A stretch of 64,000 nucleotides of DNA from Cristatella mucedo (taxonomy: Eukaryota > Bryozoa > Phylactolaemata > Cristatellidae): the NCBI GenBank assembly GCA_009760855.2, contig WPIO01000131.1, forward strand, positions 524,501 through 588,500, read 5' to 3'. The translations under genes and the position numbers were made by a program. Shown piece after piece: positions 36,450-48,779 of the stretch. The notes under the pieces were generated by a model, which saw only the letters and a program-made list of their open reading frames with translations, ran no database searches and had not been told where the DNA came from. Position 1 is the first letter of the stretch, and every line of letters starts with the position of its first letter.

Positions 36450-38316
36450 CAAAGCTAGTGAGACAAGGAAAGTTTGGAAGATGGATCACAAAAAGCTGGT
36501 GTACATGTGTGTGAGTGTAAGCATGACGATGGCATAAGAAATTTACGGTCGAAGATAAGACTTGAAAGCACCCAAGTCTTGTTTGCTCGGCGATAAGATT
36601 TCTTTCAGTAAGCATTCAATGGTCAATTTAGGAATTTTAAAAAGTTTCTCAGGAGCTACTGTGTTTGTAATTATTTTTTTAAGTTTCGTTTGGTCTGGTT
36701 GGTGATGTAGTGACATCGATCAGTAAAATTCCATTGCATTAGACCATAAGCGCAGAATATATATTCTGCGAGATTAACAACTAAGAAATTGCTGTCAAAT
36801 ATGAAGGTGCTCGAGGTAATAAACTTTCACATATTAAAGCCAGAGGAGGGCAATAACAGGATTGAAGTTTGAGCTAAAGAAGCCCGTAATAGATTTTCTG
36901 CTTCCTGTGGGGCGAAGCATATTCGTGTAAATGGTGTACTGCCGTCATTTTGTAATCCTTGGTAGAAAAGCGTGATAAATCTTAGAGCTGTCCACAAACT
37001 GTATGAGGCTAACATCACAAACAGGAAGGCCTATAAAGAGAAAGTTATGCCATTTTTTATGACGTCATTTTTATCAGATTAGCTAAGAATTGATGTTCTA
37101 ATCTAATCGCATCCTCAGGTTTGAAACTTAACCTAACTGATTGCTTGCAGTATTTACTGTAGAGCGACATCGTCACCAATCGAAGTTTACAGCCTTGATT
37201 CTGCTTAGTAAATTGTTTTCCATATCTACCTGATAAAATCATTAGTTATAATCCGAAGTAGCCTTTTTAACCAATACAGCTAATGGCTAAGCCTAAATAG
37301 CTATCCTTAACATATGCAGTTGTTCTCGAACTTTTTTTTCAGATAACGCACTCTACTGCGACCGCTAAATGACATCATCACACACTGTCTGAAAGTTATC
37401 TTACCAATTACTAACTGATTTTACCACCTCATTTTTATAGTGGCTAAAGAGTCTAAACTGCTATCATCAGTGCTTGCAGTGTGCAATCCTGGATCACTCT
37501 CTGAAGAATTCACACTCACAACTTCAGCTGTGAAGAGCGAGTACGTTACCTACCTCCCAGCGATTTTGGGTAGCAATTGTCATAGTTGCCATATTGCAGC
37601 AAGTTACGCTGACAAAATAGGAGCACTACAGTGGACGACAAGACTTCGTTCACTCTATGTTATCCTTCTGGTAGATGATCCACAATAGGGTTAATCCAGA
37701 GGGCTCGAGAGTTCATAACAGCTCCCAAGTCGATAGAATTTTGGCCACAATTTTAGAAAAATGCTCTGCATACCTAAATTCTAGAATCACCAAGTAAACA
37801 AAATGGGATATAAATTTGTGAAAATTTAGATTTAGCGAGATAGTCAAGCAGGCTGGTCCTTCATCATGTGGCGAACCATTATGAATGTAACATTTTCGCC
37901 AAAATGAGCATCGAGGAATCGTAATTTTTAGTTCCATCTAACAATTTGTCGTTCATGCAAATGACTGTTCAGTTGTTGCATTTTAACTTTTAAGCTTTCT
38001 TACTTTTTTTTATAGCGATATATTTTATAAGATTGCGGCATGGTTTCCTGCTGTCTGAGGACGGGCACAAAGGCCTCGTTCAGCTTCTCAAATATTTTTC
38101 AATTCAGTTAGCTTTTAATTAACTAGCTAACAAGCCATTAATTTTCTTTTCACTTGGACTTGGAATAGTCAAGAGTAAATCGCAAAACACTTGCATCTGC
38201 AAGGTAGCCTTGCCTGCCAGGCGGTGCCTGTAAGGCCAAATTGCCATGCAATCAGAAACGATAAGCATAGTAGTGCTCCTGCTCACCGACGTCTGCTGAT
38301 CTATCTATCTTGGCAG
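36450..38316. other. Unassigned; possible exon at 37440
   Basis: An 82-codon frame begins right after TTTTTATAG (an acceptor-like site) at 37440 and reads AKESKLLSSVLAVCNPGSLS at its start. I do not recognise it. No other feature. Confidence 0.3.
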
Positions 38317-38408
38317 AATCCCATCAGTTCAGTCTGGTGACACAGACACATGCGTATGCACTGCTTCAAACAATTTTTGGATCAAAATCATCCATACAGA
38401 TGAAATTG
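38317..38408 (+). pseudogene. Ig Tyr-x-Cys half exon, splice sites intact, Tyr replaced
   Basis: After TATCTTGGCAG one base completes the codon left open by the Trp-half donors. The frame then reads IPSVQSGDTDTCVCTASNN. The F-strand Tyr is Cys (TGC) and the usual Gly of the turn is Trp (TGG). It is 12 nt shorter than the 35125 copy and ends at ATTG/GTTGTG in phase 1. It would pair with the Trp-half at 36255, 1.9 kb upstream. Confidence 0.5.
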
Positions 38409-39720
38409 GTTGTGGATTATGATCAACAACGATGTGGGTGGAAGTAAATACTTGTACCTGGGTCCTATGGAATGGTGCCTTTGGCAGAGGGCTTACAGAC
38501 ATGGCACGATACAGCCAGTAGCATATTAGCCATATAGTGAGTGATACTGAGGCTTAAAAGGGTAATGGAAATGGTCAATACGATAAGGACTTGCCGAAGA
38601 GTGCTAAATCTTGCCATCAACATTAATTTGTTGGCTATATTTCCGTCCTCTTTTCTATTTCGACAGAACGCGATCTACATGGCCAAGTAAAGTGAATGTT
38701 AATAGTCACTTGCGGTAATTGCCTCCCTGATAATGCACTGAGATATACATTTTGGCATATGGTCTGGCTTCCCGTGATTATCTTATAACACACCACAAGT
38801 ATTATGGCTGGACAATGCCTTCTAGACCTATTGAATTCCCCTTTCTTATAGGAACTGATGTATAAACATGTCTTTTACGAGGACGACATCGTGTTCGTGT
38901 CATGAGTGGCAGTAGTCATGCGTTGATATCGTTTCTCTGCAACGTACTGAGATGCACACTTTGGATTTTTTATTTATTCCGCATTTCTACATTTTTTAGC
39001 AGTTCTTCAGAGCTTGACCTTTAAATTACCATAGGGTCCTTTTGGCCTGTTCACTATAAGGTATTTTTAGGAATATGGGTTAGACAAGTAGCGCCTCATT
39101 TAGTTGAGCATTTGATTCTAATAGTTATTTAATAATAAGTATTTGATAGTACAATTAACTTGTAATAATAGTTATAATTACTTGATATATAATAGTAATA
39201 ATTATTTGATATTATGGAATAAGTGATTACGCTACTTTTGCACAGTCAAAAAATGTAGCCGTTAAGGCTCACCACGTCGCAGGCAATTTTTTATAACTTC
39301 AGAGAGCATTGCCTTTGGAAAAACGGTCGGATTTTCTCTTTGCCGAGCTTCTCACCCCTAACTATATACAGCGGTAGTCATAATATTGATATTCTAGGAT
39401 ACTCGTCTTAGCCAACCATCTCCTGACTCAATTTAGTCATAATTTCTAGACACTTAAGAATTATTTAGCTGTGGCTATTTCTCTTTAGAATGTTACTGTG
39501 TAAATTTTTTTGCTATCAAGTCTAATTTTAGGCGTAGATTAGATATAGGGTTAATGTTAACGGAATTAGTGAGTTCTGTTTATATGTTATCCAATGAAAT
39601 GAACATAGAATCTCAACCCTCTTATTCTTTGACATATTTTATTGGAAACCAGGTAATACCTAATGCAAAGAATATATTCTTTCTACTAACGCCTTTTGTA
39701 ACCTTTCTACCACAAGAAGT
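38409..39720. other. Unassigned, AT-rich toward the right
   Basis: No recognised gene. AATAATAGTTA-type simple sequence at about 39120-39215. Confidence 0.3.
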
Positions 39721-39721
39721 A

Positions 39722-39870
39722 ATATTAATAATAATAATAATGTACTTGATAAAGCGCCCTTAGAGAAATCAATCTCTTTCAAAGCTCTTTAAATTTGCTG
39801 CAAAGGGAAATGCGATTGAATGGTGAGTAATACCATTCTCGATAAACAACATCAGTAAGTTCTAAAAATG
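39722..39870 (-). mobile_element. LINE-A 3' end only, minus strand
   Basis: (AAT)n tail then the inverted hairpin (AAAGCGCCCTTAGAGAAATCAATCTCTTTC...) and about 80 bp of 3' UTR. Confidence 0.8.
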
Positions 39871-40289
39871 GGGTGAGTGGCTCACTAGACTTTGGGAAAA
39901 CTAATCTTAAGGGGGAGGTGGCTAAGCCATGATGTACAAGGATCAAGAGTTAACAAGTTCTTGGTTTTAGTACGAACATTCACAGCGGTACTTCTTCACT
40001 CTTTAGCTCCGTTTGAAGTTTTTTACCGCCAGTACTCCTGGTGAAAGATGTTTCTTTGAATTCATCTAAACTTATTGAACAAGTTGTTCATAGTAGGTAT
40101 AGCTTGGTAAAACTTCTATTAAGTTAAAATCAGATGTAATCTATTGCGGTACTCTTTGAGCAAAGATTTAGGAAAATCTTCAATGCTTTGTGAGAGCTTC
40201 TAATAGTTTGCTGTAGCGAGTGGATAAAGCCCAATCTCAGCTTTGACGGCAAATGGTTTCATCGCACCACCGAGTTTTCTGATTCAAAT

Positions 40290-40660
40290 AGATTCGCTTG
40301 AACCGATCTCAAATTGTTTGAAGACGATACCTCCATTTTGCATGCTTTCAAAGCCTAAAACCAGCTACTAACTGACGGTATAGTGTCCACGGCTGGACTA
40401 CGTTTATTGAAGAAGGTAATAACGCACCTGATTCTTGCAGATTTCGCTTATTTTCTGTGATTTTCCCAGTATGCAGTTACATGCTCTGAAGTCGTACATG
40501 CTACGACTTAACTATATTTATATGTGTAAAGTAAGCAAAATACTTTCAATTGCGTTATGTTTTACAAAACTTTACATATCACCAAGAATCAATAAGATAA
40601 TGCTTATTTTTCCACATATTTATCGAGCCTAGAAAGAGATTAGGTTTTCTGAATGTGCGA
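40290..40660 (+). mobile_element. LINE-A-related 3' end (divergent subfamily), + strand
   Basis: Remnant of the C-terminal coding end and a 3' UTR with hairpin GAGCCTAGAAAGAGATTAGG...TTTCTG near 40624-40650. The same diverged sequence recurs at 42450-42830 and 47670-47823. Confidence 0.6.
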
Positions 40661-40996
40661 TAAAGGCATAAACTGACTGACGATAAAAACAAACTTACTA
40701 TGTTGGGCGAACTAAATGCCACTCAAACATTTCTAGAGCTTAAGACGCCAAATCTGCATGCCACAACATCTGCTGTTGCATCTGAATGAAATCTAGGTGT
40801 CCTGTTTAATAGTGACCCATATTTACTCAACCAAATCGGCTCAACGATCGCTTCGGTCAATTTTCGGTTATACAACAATGCTAGGATTCGAGCTTGATTA
40901 GAAATGGAGACTACTTTCAAGTTTCTCCGTGCATTTGTGACATCACGTCTTGACTTATGTGACTCATTGTATGCTTGTCCACTAGCTCTAACGATA
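40661..40996 (+). mobile_element. LINE-A-like coding fragment, + strand
   Basis: Corresponds to the segment around 55735-56030 of the near-complete copy (end of RT into the LDFCNSL-like block), with many stops. It is followed head-on by a minus-strand LINE-A tail. The same junction exists at 43145. Confidence 0.6.
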
Positions 40997-41230
40997 ATAC
41001 CAGTAATAATCATAATGTATTGGATATATCGCCCTGATAGAACCTAATCTCTTTCTGGGCCCATAAAATTGGTTGCAAAGGAAGTAAATTAGTCGTAGCA
41101 TGGTCGAAAATTAAAAGAATTAGCAAAGTTAGAGTTATATTTGACAGGATCAGCATTTAGGTATGATTGGTAGCAGCATGCACTGCCAGCACGCTTAAGT
41201 ACATACAGATTTAATCACAGCTAACAGACG
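40997..41230 (-). mobile_element. LINE-A 3' end, minus strand
   Basis: AATAATCATAATG tail, inverted hairpin at about 41028-41062 and 3' UTR phrases (AGCACGCTTAAG...) in the same order as at 26000-26190. Confidence 0.7.
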
Positions 41231-42440
41231 TTAGCTGTCACGGAAAAACGTCCTAGTTTGCAATCACAGTCGCTGTCCGTGTGCTTCTACGGCTGAAGCT
41301 TATAGAAATGAAACAAATTACTATCAAGACATTCTAAATCTGCTATGTGAGATAGACTTACAACTCGTTTACATGAGCTTGGTAAGAATCCAGCAGTCAC
41401 ATGGTTTGGTGTCCGTGTACGGCTGAGTAGATTTTACGTACCAAAATCACCGAAAAATTATCTCTCAATTGGCATTGTAATTACAAAATCTACATTATGA
41501 AGCTCGTTGTTGTTCCGGTGTAAAAATCTCTTACAAATTAATCTCATTGTTGTTCCGGTGCAAAAATCTCTTACAAATTAATCTCATTTATTCAATACCT
41601 CTCATTTTTGACCGTCAAAACTTGGGATTTCATGTATTTCTTACCTGTCGCTTAATAGATAAAGTTCGATGGAGTTGCTTTGTCTTTCGTGACCACTGCT
41701 TCTGGGAGCGACGTGTAATAAACGTGTAATGTATGAAATTTAATGTAATTAAATGCAATGTAATGTATGTCTACTATGACTCAGTGAGAAAAGTCCACAG
41801 GCGATGAGATGCTCGTACTGGTATGTTTTGTCACCACCATCATAGTGACACGCCCACTAGCCGGCTCAAAATTATCGCACTACGTAATCAGTTTCTTTTA
41901 AACCCACATTGTGTCATTAAATTACATAATAGGGATTACTTTGAATGTTACACACATAATTATGTTAACATTTAACTAATTCACTCAAGACTCGTAGTTT
42001 AGTGGAACCGGCCAGTTCAAAAACCATAAACAGCTCTTAGCTCATTTATAGCATCCGATTTTTTTCAGGTTATTCACGCCATCATCAAGGCTATAGTTTA
42101 AGCACATAATATCAGTTTAGCCACTGCATCGAAAACTATACATTTGGAAATCACAACTTGGCTCATAAATCACGTCTGCAGCTCGAAATCTCAAATTAAC
42201 CACAAGATCTCAGCCTTCAGTTCACCCAAAACATTTACCATATTTCATCTTCTAAATAATATCCACAATTACTAGGCTATTCCACAATGCACACTATGCA
42301 ATTCGCTCAACCAGGACATCGGCGATATTTTGGCTCACAAAAACCATCCGCCGATGGGCGACATCCAGAATAAAAAGGCTAATCAAAATAATTGAAAAAA
42401 TGTTTCAGCTTTAGAAAGATAAGAAGTCTGTTTTATTGAG
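41231..42440. other. Unassigned repeats
   Basis: The 41700-42000 stretch (AATAAACGTGTAA..., ...GAGCTGCTCGTACT-type, ...CACTACG...) is repeated at 44985-45245, so it is a dispersed or segmental repeat. No gene found. Confidence 0.4.
41506..41588 (+). repeat. 40-bp tandem duplication
   Basis: The unit starting TTGTTGTTCCGGTG occurs twice with a 40-bp period and one T/C difference. Confidence 0.95.
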
Positions 42441-43145
42441 TTGTCTGATTCAAATAGAAATGCTTGAACAGACCTCGAGTCGTTTGAAGGCAATGTGTTC
42501 ATTTGGAACGCTTACAAAGCCTAATACAAGCTGCTTCCTGACGGTATAATGTCTACGGCTTGACTGCATTAAGGAAGAAGCTAACAACGCACCCGATTCT
42601 CACAGATTTTGCGTATTTTTTGTGATTTTTTAAAGTTTTTAGTTATTTTCCAACACCGTGTATGGTACAGCTAACTATATTTACATGCGGAAAATGTGCA
42701 AGTTACTTCTGATTGTGTTATGCTTGTCAAACACTTCCAATGCCACCATTAACCATCAGATGAAGCTTCTTTACTGCTCATGTATCGCGCCTAGAAAGTG
42801 GTTAGATTTATTGAATGAGCTCGACAAGCCCAAATTGAGTTAAGATAAAAAAACTTACCACAATCGGCGAACGAAATGTCACTCCAACATTGGAAAATGT
42901 AAAGCGAAAAGTTGGCTCTGTCACAATATCTAACGTTGCATCTACATGAAATCTGTGTCCTATTTTGTAGTGACCTATCTTTAGAAGACCCCATCTGGTC
43001 AACCATCGTGTCAGCCTATTTTGGCTACATACCATTGCTAAGATTCGGGTTTGCTTAAATGAGGACACTGCATCGTAGTTGCTCCATACATTTGTGACGT
43101 CGACTATCGACTTCTGCGACTCATTGTATGCTGGTCTACTTACTC
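42441..43145 (+). mobile_element. Second copy of the divergent LINE-A 3' end plus coding fragment
   Basis: Parallels 40290-40996: same 3' end, hairpin near 42788-42820, then a LINE-A coding fragment (LLHTFVTS-like block) ending at the same point before a minus-strand tail. This suggests a local duplication rather than two independent insertions. Confidence 0.6.
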
Positions 43146-43149
43146 TAGC

Positions 43150-44036
43150 ATCAATAATAGTGACAACAAAAATAATAATACATTTGATATAAAGTTCTGA
43201 GTCACCGTCTCTTTCAAGTCAAATTACATCTGCTGCACAGGATGCACCATCAAATAGTTACTATTAGCATGCTCAATTGACAACCGGAATAATGTTGTTA
43301 GGATGATGTGACGTGGTCAGTGTGTAAGTATGATTGATGAAAGCTTGCAGGGTAAGCACACATGAGCATATTAACTTCGGAACAGAGGGAACTCAAAACT
43401 TCTGTGATAAATGGATGCGTTTTCAGTTTCTTTTAGAGTGGGTTCAAGTCAGAGTCACAAGCTGGAAGTGAGTTCCGTGCTTTGGGAGTACACGAACTAA
43501 ACTCACTGCCCCAATATGACTTATGGTTTGTACGAGGTACATTTAAACAATCAGATTCCGAAAAGCATGTGATGCGATACTTAGCCTAGTGGGAAAGTAC
43601 ATCTGATAGGCGGGCTGCAGTCAAAAAAAGAAGGTTCCTAAACCTGAGTGAGAAGACCTAGAAGTCGATGCTTTGCTTAACTTGGAGCCAGTGCAGGTTG
43701 GCGAAAAATTAAGTGATATGGCAACGGGGAAACTCCCGACAGGCGGTGCAGAGTTTGGCACCTTTTTAAGCGCCTGATTGCACAGGCTTAAATACAAGCA
43801 AGCAGTGAGTTACAGAAGTCGAAAATGGATCTTTAAAATGCATGGATATATTTAGATGTGGTATTCCTGCCTAAACAAGCCCCACTTTAGCATTGCTATG
43901 TAGCTGAAAGTGAGAAGACTTGATCGTTCGGACAATTGTGTCAACTTATAAAAGAAACATAACCTCTAGATTTTGTGCAGATTCAACAGGATGTATGCTG
44001 GCAGAACCGATTGTGAGCATTAACTTTTTCTAATTC
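43150..44036 (-). mobile_element. LINE-A copy, C-terminal half, minus strand, ending inside a lectin-like exon
   Basis: Tail and decayed hairpin at 43155-43225. C-terminal coding remains extend to about 43900, then the end of the RT. Its 5'-truncated end (about 44036) abuts the lectin-like first exon, whose opening bases are missing, so the insertion or a later deletion removed the start codon. Confidence 0.75.
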
Positions 44037-44170
44037 CAAATTTACACTCCTCTCTCCTTCATTGCTTTCCGGGCTTCCATGCAAACGGGATCTTTTATCG
44101 TGATGGGCATGCAGGCTGCCAATCTCCCACTCAACCCTGGTTAATATGAGTTTGCGAAACTGCACTATTG
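44037..44170 (+). pseudogene. Lectin-like gene, exon 1 remnant (signal peptide region to Trp)
   Basis: Aligned with 59345-59496 it keeps the hydrophobic leader end (SPSFIAFRAS), MQTGSF, MGMQAANLPLNPG and YEFAKLHYW. The first codons are replaced by LINE-A sequence, one stop (TAA) precedes Tyr-Glu-Phe, and the donor GT is GC. The exon runs almost directly into the downstream lectin piece at 44178, so the intron and anything between have been deleted. Confidence 0.5.
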
Positions 44171-44360
44171 GCACTTTGGATCCAAGGCACTGAGATCGCT
44201 ACCGTTCCATTACAGTGACAGGGCGACTGGAGAACCAAACAATCTTGGTCTGAAGGGCGAGTATTGTGTCCATCTCGCCGCAGGACGAGCCTACGCCTGT
44301 AATGACCATCCGTGCGACAACAAATATGCATTCGTATGTCAGAGATGCCTAGAATCATAG
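44171..44360 (+). pseudogene. C-type-lectin-like domain, C-terminal half
   Basis: The frame from GGA at 44178 to the stop at 44358 reads GSKALRSLPFHYSDRATGEPN and then NLGLKGEYCVHLAAG, AYACNDHPCDNKYAFVCQ. This is the long-loop and beta4-beta5 part of a C-type lectin domain: Gly-Glu-Pro-Asn-Asn (EPN, in the family linked to mannose-type calcium sites), E-Y-C-V, a N-D...C pair and a final F-V-C. The usual Trp of Trp-Asn-Asp is Cys (TGT). All three expected cysteines of this half are present. Family assignment is from motif order; calcium or sugar binding is inference. Confidence 0.6.
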
Positions 44361-45918
44361 AAATCCTGAGGACCTAATAAATCTTTGCTATTGCCAAAAT
44401 TTGAAAAAGTCTAAGTTGGCAATCCCAATCTTGGTTCATCTGCTTGCACGGCTGTACCAAATAGAAATATGCAATATTTTAACCAGCTCTTTACCACTCC
44501 CCTTAACATCAGCATAGCTCACGAAAAGAAGTTGAGACAGACTCTAGAGCTCTTCACAGGGATTAGGAATAAAAAGTATTGGCAAATTATTACTAGAATT
44601 GCATAATTTCATGACAAATAAGCACGTCAAATAGAAATCCAGAACAAAAACTGAGTCTGAGTAAATTCAGCAGGCCTTCAGCTTTGCTTTGAATATATTT
44701 TTTGGTTTTACTTGGGTGTCATGACCTCCAGATCTATTTTCCTAGTAACCAAACTCGTGGTCTGAAGAGGACTTTTGAAAGGCTGCTAAGACGCACAACT
44801 ACCCAACAGTTTTTGTTTATTGTCCTGAATATCTCAAACAATTACACTAAAACTTTTAGCCAATATTTCACTGGGCATCTCTACTAATTCAAGCGCTAAA
44901 CTGCGTCCTTTCCAACGTCATGCCACCAAATGGTGTTCCTGTGTCTCGTGGCAAGATTGGGCAGCGTCGTCTTCCGTTACCACTACGTCTGGGTGCGACA
45001 TGTAATAAACGTGTAAGCTACGTCTACTATGACTCAGCAAAGAAATGCAACAACAAACGAGCTGCTCGTACTAGCAATATTTTGCCACCACAGTCATAAT
45101 GAAACGCTAACTAGCCGGCTGTAAATTCTCGCACTACACCATCTATTTCTTTCTAACCCACGTTTGGTCCTTAAATGACATAATAGGCATTCCTTTGAAA
45201 GTTACACGCGTACACAAGTTAAAACTGAAGTAATTCACTAAAGGCTCGCACTTGAGTCAAACCGGTCTCTTGGTGAGGTGCTCCCAAAATTGGTCGCTAC
45301 CCGCTAGATGAATATGCGGCACTACTTTCGGTCTAACGAAGAACTGAGTCGATTGCCGACGTGTTACCTAATTGGCAATAAACTAATTTTGATTTCATAT
45401 TCTAACCATACTTTAAGCGTTCTGCTATTTGGGTAGGCGGAGTTCATGAGTCGATTTCTGAGCGCCGCTTGGCTCGCCACCTTTGTGCTGTCCAAGGAGA
45501 ATTATCCCATTATTGTTTCTTACATATTAACTATCCACCGATCCTAGTGGAAAAAAAATTAAAGAAGCTCGAAATTATCACTGGGGTATTTAAATTTCTA
45601 TAACTCGGTCGTTCCAAGAGAAACACTCAGAAACTATCCGCACAAAAACCAAGTACCTGGCATTGCTGAAAAGTAAGACTTCGTTATGCTTACCTCCCGT
45701 CTCTTTATTAAAATGCATTCAAAATCAAAAATGGGGATATTTAAAAAGTTAAAGTATATTGGCCATTTAAATGAAGTAAAACAATCGTTTACTTAGAGCT
45801 TTATACCTTAGAAAAGTAAGAGCAAAGCAATTGAACTTTGTCTCGTAATTATACATGCGTTATGAAAAATAAGCTAAAACCAATTGTAAGATACCTCTGT
45901 GATGACTAAATCAACTTC
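44361..45918. other. Intergenic, partly duplicated at 60999-61640
   Basis: From 44361 to about 44850 it matches 60999-61450 in order (AGGACCTAATAAA..., ...CCTAGTAACCAAACTCGTGG...). Beyond that nothing is recognised except the repeat at 44985-45245 shared with 41700-42000. Confidence 0.45.
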
Positions 45919-46259
45919 AAATCGCATCGCCTGAAATACTGTGACAACTGATTTCTCACGGGTCGGGCTTGAACGTATATATACGAGCCTTTGCTCAACG
46001 GAAGTAACGCTGAAGGGAATTGATGGCAAACACAATTCGTCAGCCCATCCACAAAATCCCTGTTCAGCAATGGCACCCAGCCCTTAGTTCACTTCAGCAT
46101 CCAATATGTCTGAGGTCATCCGCGCCGTCTTCAATGTCTCACTTTAATTTCAAAATATCTGTTCAGCATTATTATCAAAAAATATATAGTTTAAAACACA
46201 ATTCAGCTCATTAATAACATCTGCAGCTTTCAACAAATCTCTTCTTCACCACCAGAGCC
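45919..46259 (+). repeat. 341-bp tandem duplication, copy 1
   Basis: Begins AATCGCATCGCCTGAAATAC and is repeated immediately at 46260. Contains the frame VQQWHPALSSL, which shifts relative to copy 2. Confidence 0.9.
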
Positions 46260-46600
46260 AAATCGCATCGCCTGAAATACTGTGTCGACCTATTTCTCAC
46301 TAGTCGGGTGGGAGCGAAAATACACAAGCCTTTGCTCAACAGAAGTAACGGCGAAGGGCAAACGGTGGCAAACTCAATGCGTCAGCCCCTCCTCAAAATC
46401 CCAGTTCAGCAATGGCATGCAGCCCTTAGCTCATTTACAGAATCCGATATGTCTGAGCTAAACCGCGCCGTCCTCAACGTCTCACTTTTATTTCAAAATA
46501 TCAGTTTAGCAATGCTATCAAAAAATATGCACATGAAAAACACAATTCAGCTCATTAAAATCATCTGCAGCTCTCAACACATCCCATTCTTCGCCACCAT
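46260..46600 (+). repeat. 341-bp tandem duplication, copy 2, with open frame
   Basis: Copy 2 is open from 46308 to 46661 and reads IPVQQWHAALSSFTESDMSE then NRAVLNVSLLFQNISLAML. No family recognised; the composition suggests amphipathic helices. Copy 1 has a 1-nt change of frame after ALSS, so at most copy 2 could be coding. A weaker third version lies near 42030-42200. Confidence 0.6.
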
Positions 46601-47665
46601 CGCCATGTCCTTGTGCACAATATTTTATCGCTTCTCCCGATCAAAGCTGTGCCTACAATAAAAAGCAAATTAGCATGTTTCTTTCCTGTCAACCAGAACT
46701 TTTCACAGAGAAATTAAATTTCCTGAAGTTGCTGCACGAAATTGTATTTGCTCCTATTGTGAACTTACAACAGCTTCGCAAAACGGACGCAGAAATCAGT
46801 TCAGGCGTTGCACGTATGGAAGCTGAACAAAATTTCAAAGTGGGTCAGGCGGATTGCTGTAAAAATCAAGCTCTTCTGTAAGTGTGACTTGGTTATTTGG
46901 TTTCTCTACTGACAGCAGAACGTAAGCTCCTACAGCTTTCACTGATTGGGCTCTACGTAATTCTCTGGAAAAAATCACGACCATTTATTGACAGGTCCAC
47001 TCATCTTGAAAGACTGCCTTTAAATTTTGCATTGAAATATATTAACATACACCTGGGTTCGGAGTTACTAAAAAATCTCAGAGTATAAAATTTTCAATGT
47101 CACGAGACTCTCATTCATACCAGGTTGTTGCCGATTTCTGGGTATAAAGAGTGTAATTATACATCTTACAGGCGATACTAAGATGGCAATTCTGGGATAT
47201 TTTACTGATAATGCAGCGTTAAATTGCCAGAAAACTATAGTTTTTGGAGCTTTAGGCAAGAGGTAGGTATAATTCCTAAATGGAGTAGCACAAAGTAGTT
47301 CCGGAAACTTCCACTGAGAAAGAGCGTAAGCCATTGCAGTGAAGCAAGAGCAATGCCCAGGGAAAATAAGAGGAGAGCGTGAAGGGCTTGATTGTCCAAA
47401 TAACAGTAATAAATATAGAGACTGCTTCATTCTTCGTTACCATGTTGTCAATAAGTAGATAATCGACAGGTGTAAGCTAAGCCACATGATCCATAGTGGA
47501 TAATAAACGAATTAAAAAAATGGCACATCACATCTTTTTTCCCAGAAATGCCATGATTACAATCCAAGAGGCGTCGACTTCAGGGTTCTATCCCTAAAAT
47601 CTAGATCAGCCTAATCTCTGGCTCCAGCATATCTATAAAAACTACTCTTCTACTAGGGAATGAAG
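46601..47665. other. Unassigned
   Basis: Several 60-120 codon frames (46675-46881 +, 47430-47068 -) without any family signal. Confidence 0.3.
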
Positions 47666-47669
47666 CATA

Positions 47670-47823
47670 GCACCAAGTCTTCCGATTCAAATTGCTTTGC
47701 TTGAATACACGTCAAATAATTTTAACACGATGCCCCTAGTTAGTCCTTTGGCAAATTCTAAAATTTGCCACTGACTAACGACGGCATAATGTCCACAACT
47801 TGCCTTCATTAGGGAGGAAGGTA
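47670..47823 (+). mobile_element. Divergent LINE-A-type C-terminal fragment, + strand
   Basis: Matches 40310-40430 and 42470-42590 (ACTAACG/TGACGGY...ATAATGTCCAC...). It meets the next element head to head. Confidence 0.5.
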
Positions 47824-48740
47824 CCTGCTTCCAGGGAGTTGAGAGGACTCGACTTGTTGAACGACTGGCAAGGATCAAAGCAAAGTAACAACTGAGTGCC
47901 ATCTGCACACGAATTGAAATTCTAGAATGGCAATCACATTGGCTAGAGGAAGAATATTAATCTTGGAAAGAAGGTGACTTAGCTCAAAGCCCTGAGGTAG
48001 CATTTATTTTAGATTTTCCTCAGAAGATCTTATTCCATTCACCTCAATAGTCTGGATCGGCCATTGAGATGGGACCTGAACCGTTTCAATGCAGTGCCAG
48101 TGATGCCCGGGTGAGTGGAGGCGCCCTAGAAGGGCTTGATGCTTGATAGTATCAAAAGCTTCCGAAAAATTGAGCCACAAAAGCAGAGAGGCTTCAGCTA
48201 AGCCTGCATTCCTAAGTACTTCTTTACATGCCTAAAGAAATGCCGATTTTGTGGAGCAATTAGTGATAAGTAATTATCTCTAGACCACACTGGAACATTT
48301 TAGCACGGTTTAAAGTTTAAAATATGAGTTCAGCTGGTCTGCTACGACTCGTTCGAGTGTCGTTTATCAGAGCAGTAGAGAGGTGACAGAACGAAATCGC
48401 TCGAGTTCTCATAGTCTACGGTTCTTTCTCTAGTAGCTGCCTTACCTTTTGAAAGGGGCTCGGAGTTTACCTAAGGCAAACGACACATTGAAGATGCTAG
48501 TGAAGCGTGGCAGCAGTTGATCAATACTTCGTCGAAGCAGGATAATAGGAATAGTAGGATCCAGAAGAGTCGTCGTCTTCTTTGATTGGGATTGAAACGT
48601 TAGGATGAGGTCACTAGTGACCTTCTTGAATGTAGGCGTTAGGGCACTGCGTGGAATCTGAGAACAGCATTCCAGGAAGGTGCTGCCACCACAGGGATTG
48701 ACTCCCTGATGTGCCTCCCTGAGATAGAGAGCGGTCTCGG
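47824..48740 (-). mobile_element. LINE-A copy, RT and linker, minus strand, 3' end missing
   Basis: Reads from the RT (equivalent of YADDTQLY near 47910, degraded) back through DLSAAFDTIDH (about 48150-48180) to the linker before the RT (about 48700). It lacks the C-terminal domain and tail, so the element was cut by rearrangement, not by ordinary 5' truncation. Confidence 0.75.
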
Positions 48741-48779
48741 GCGATTCCAAATATGGTGTGAAAATTCACCTGGTTTCTT

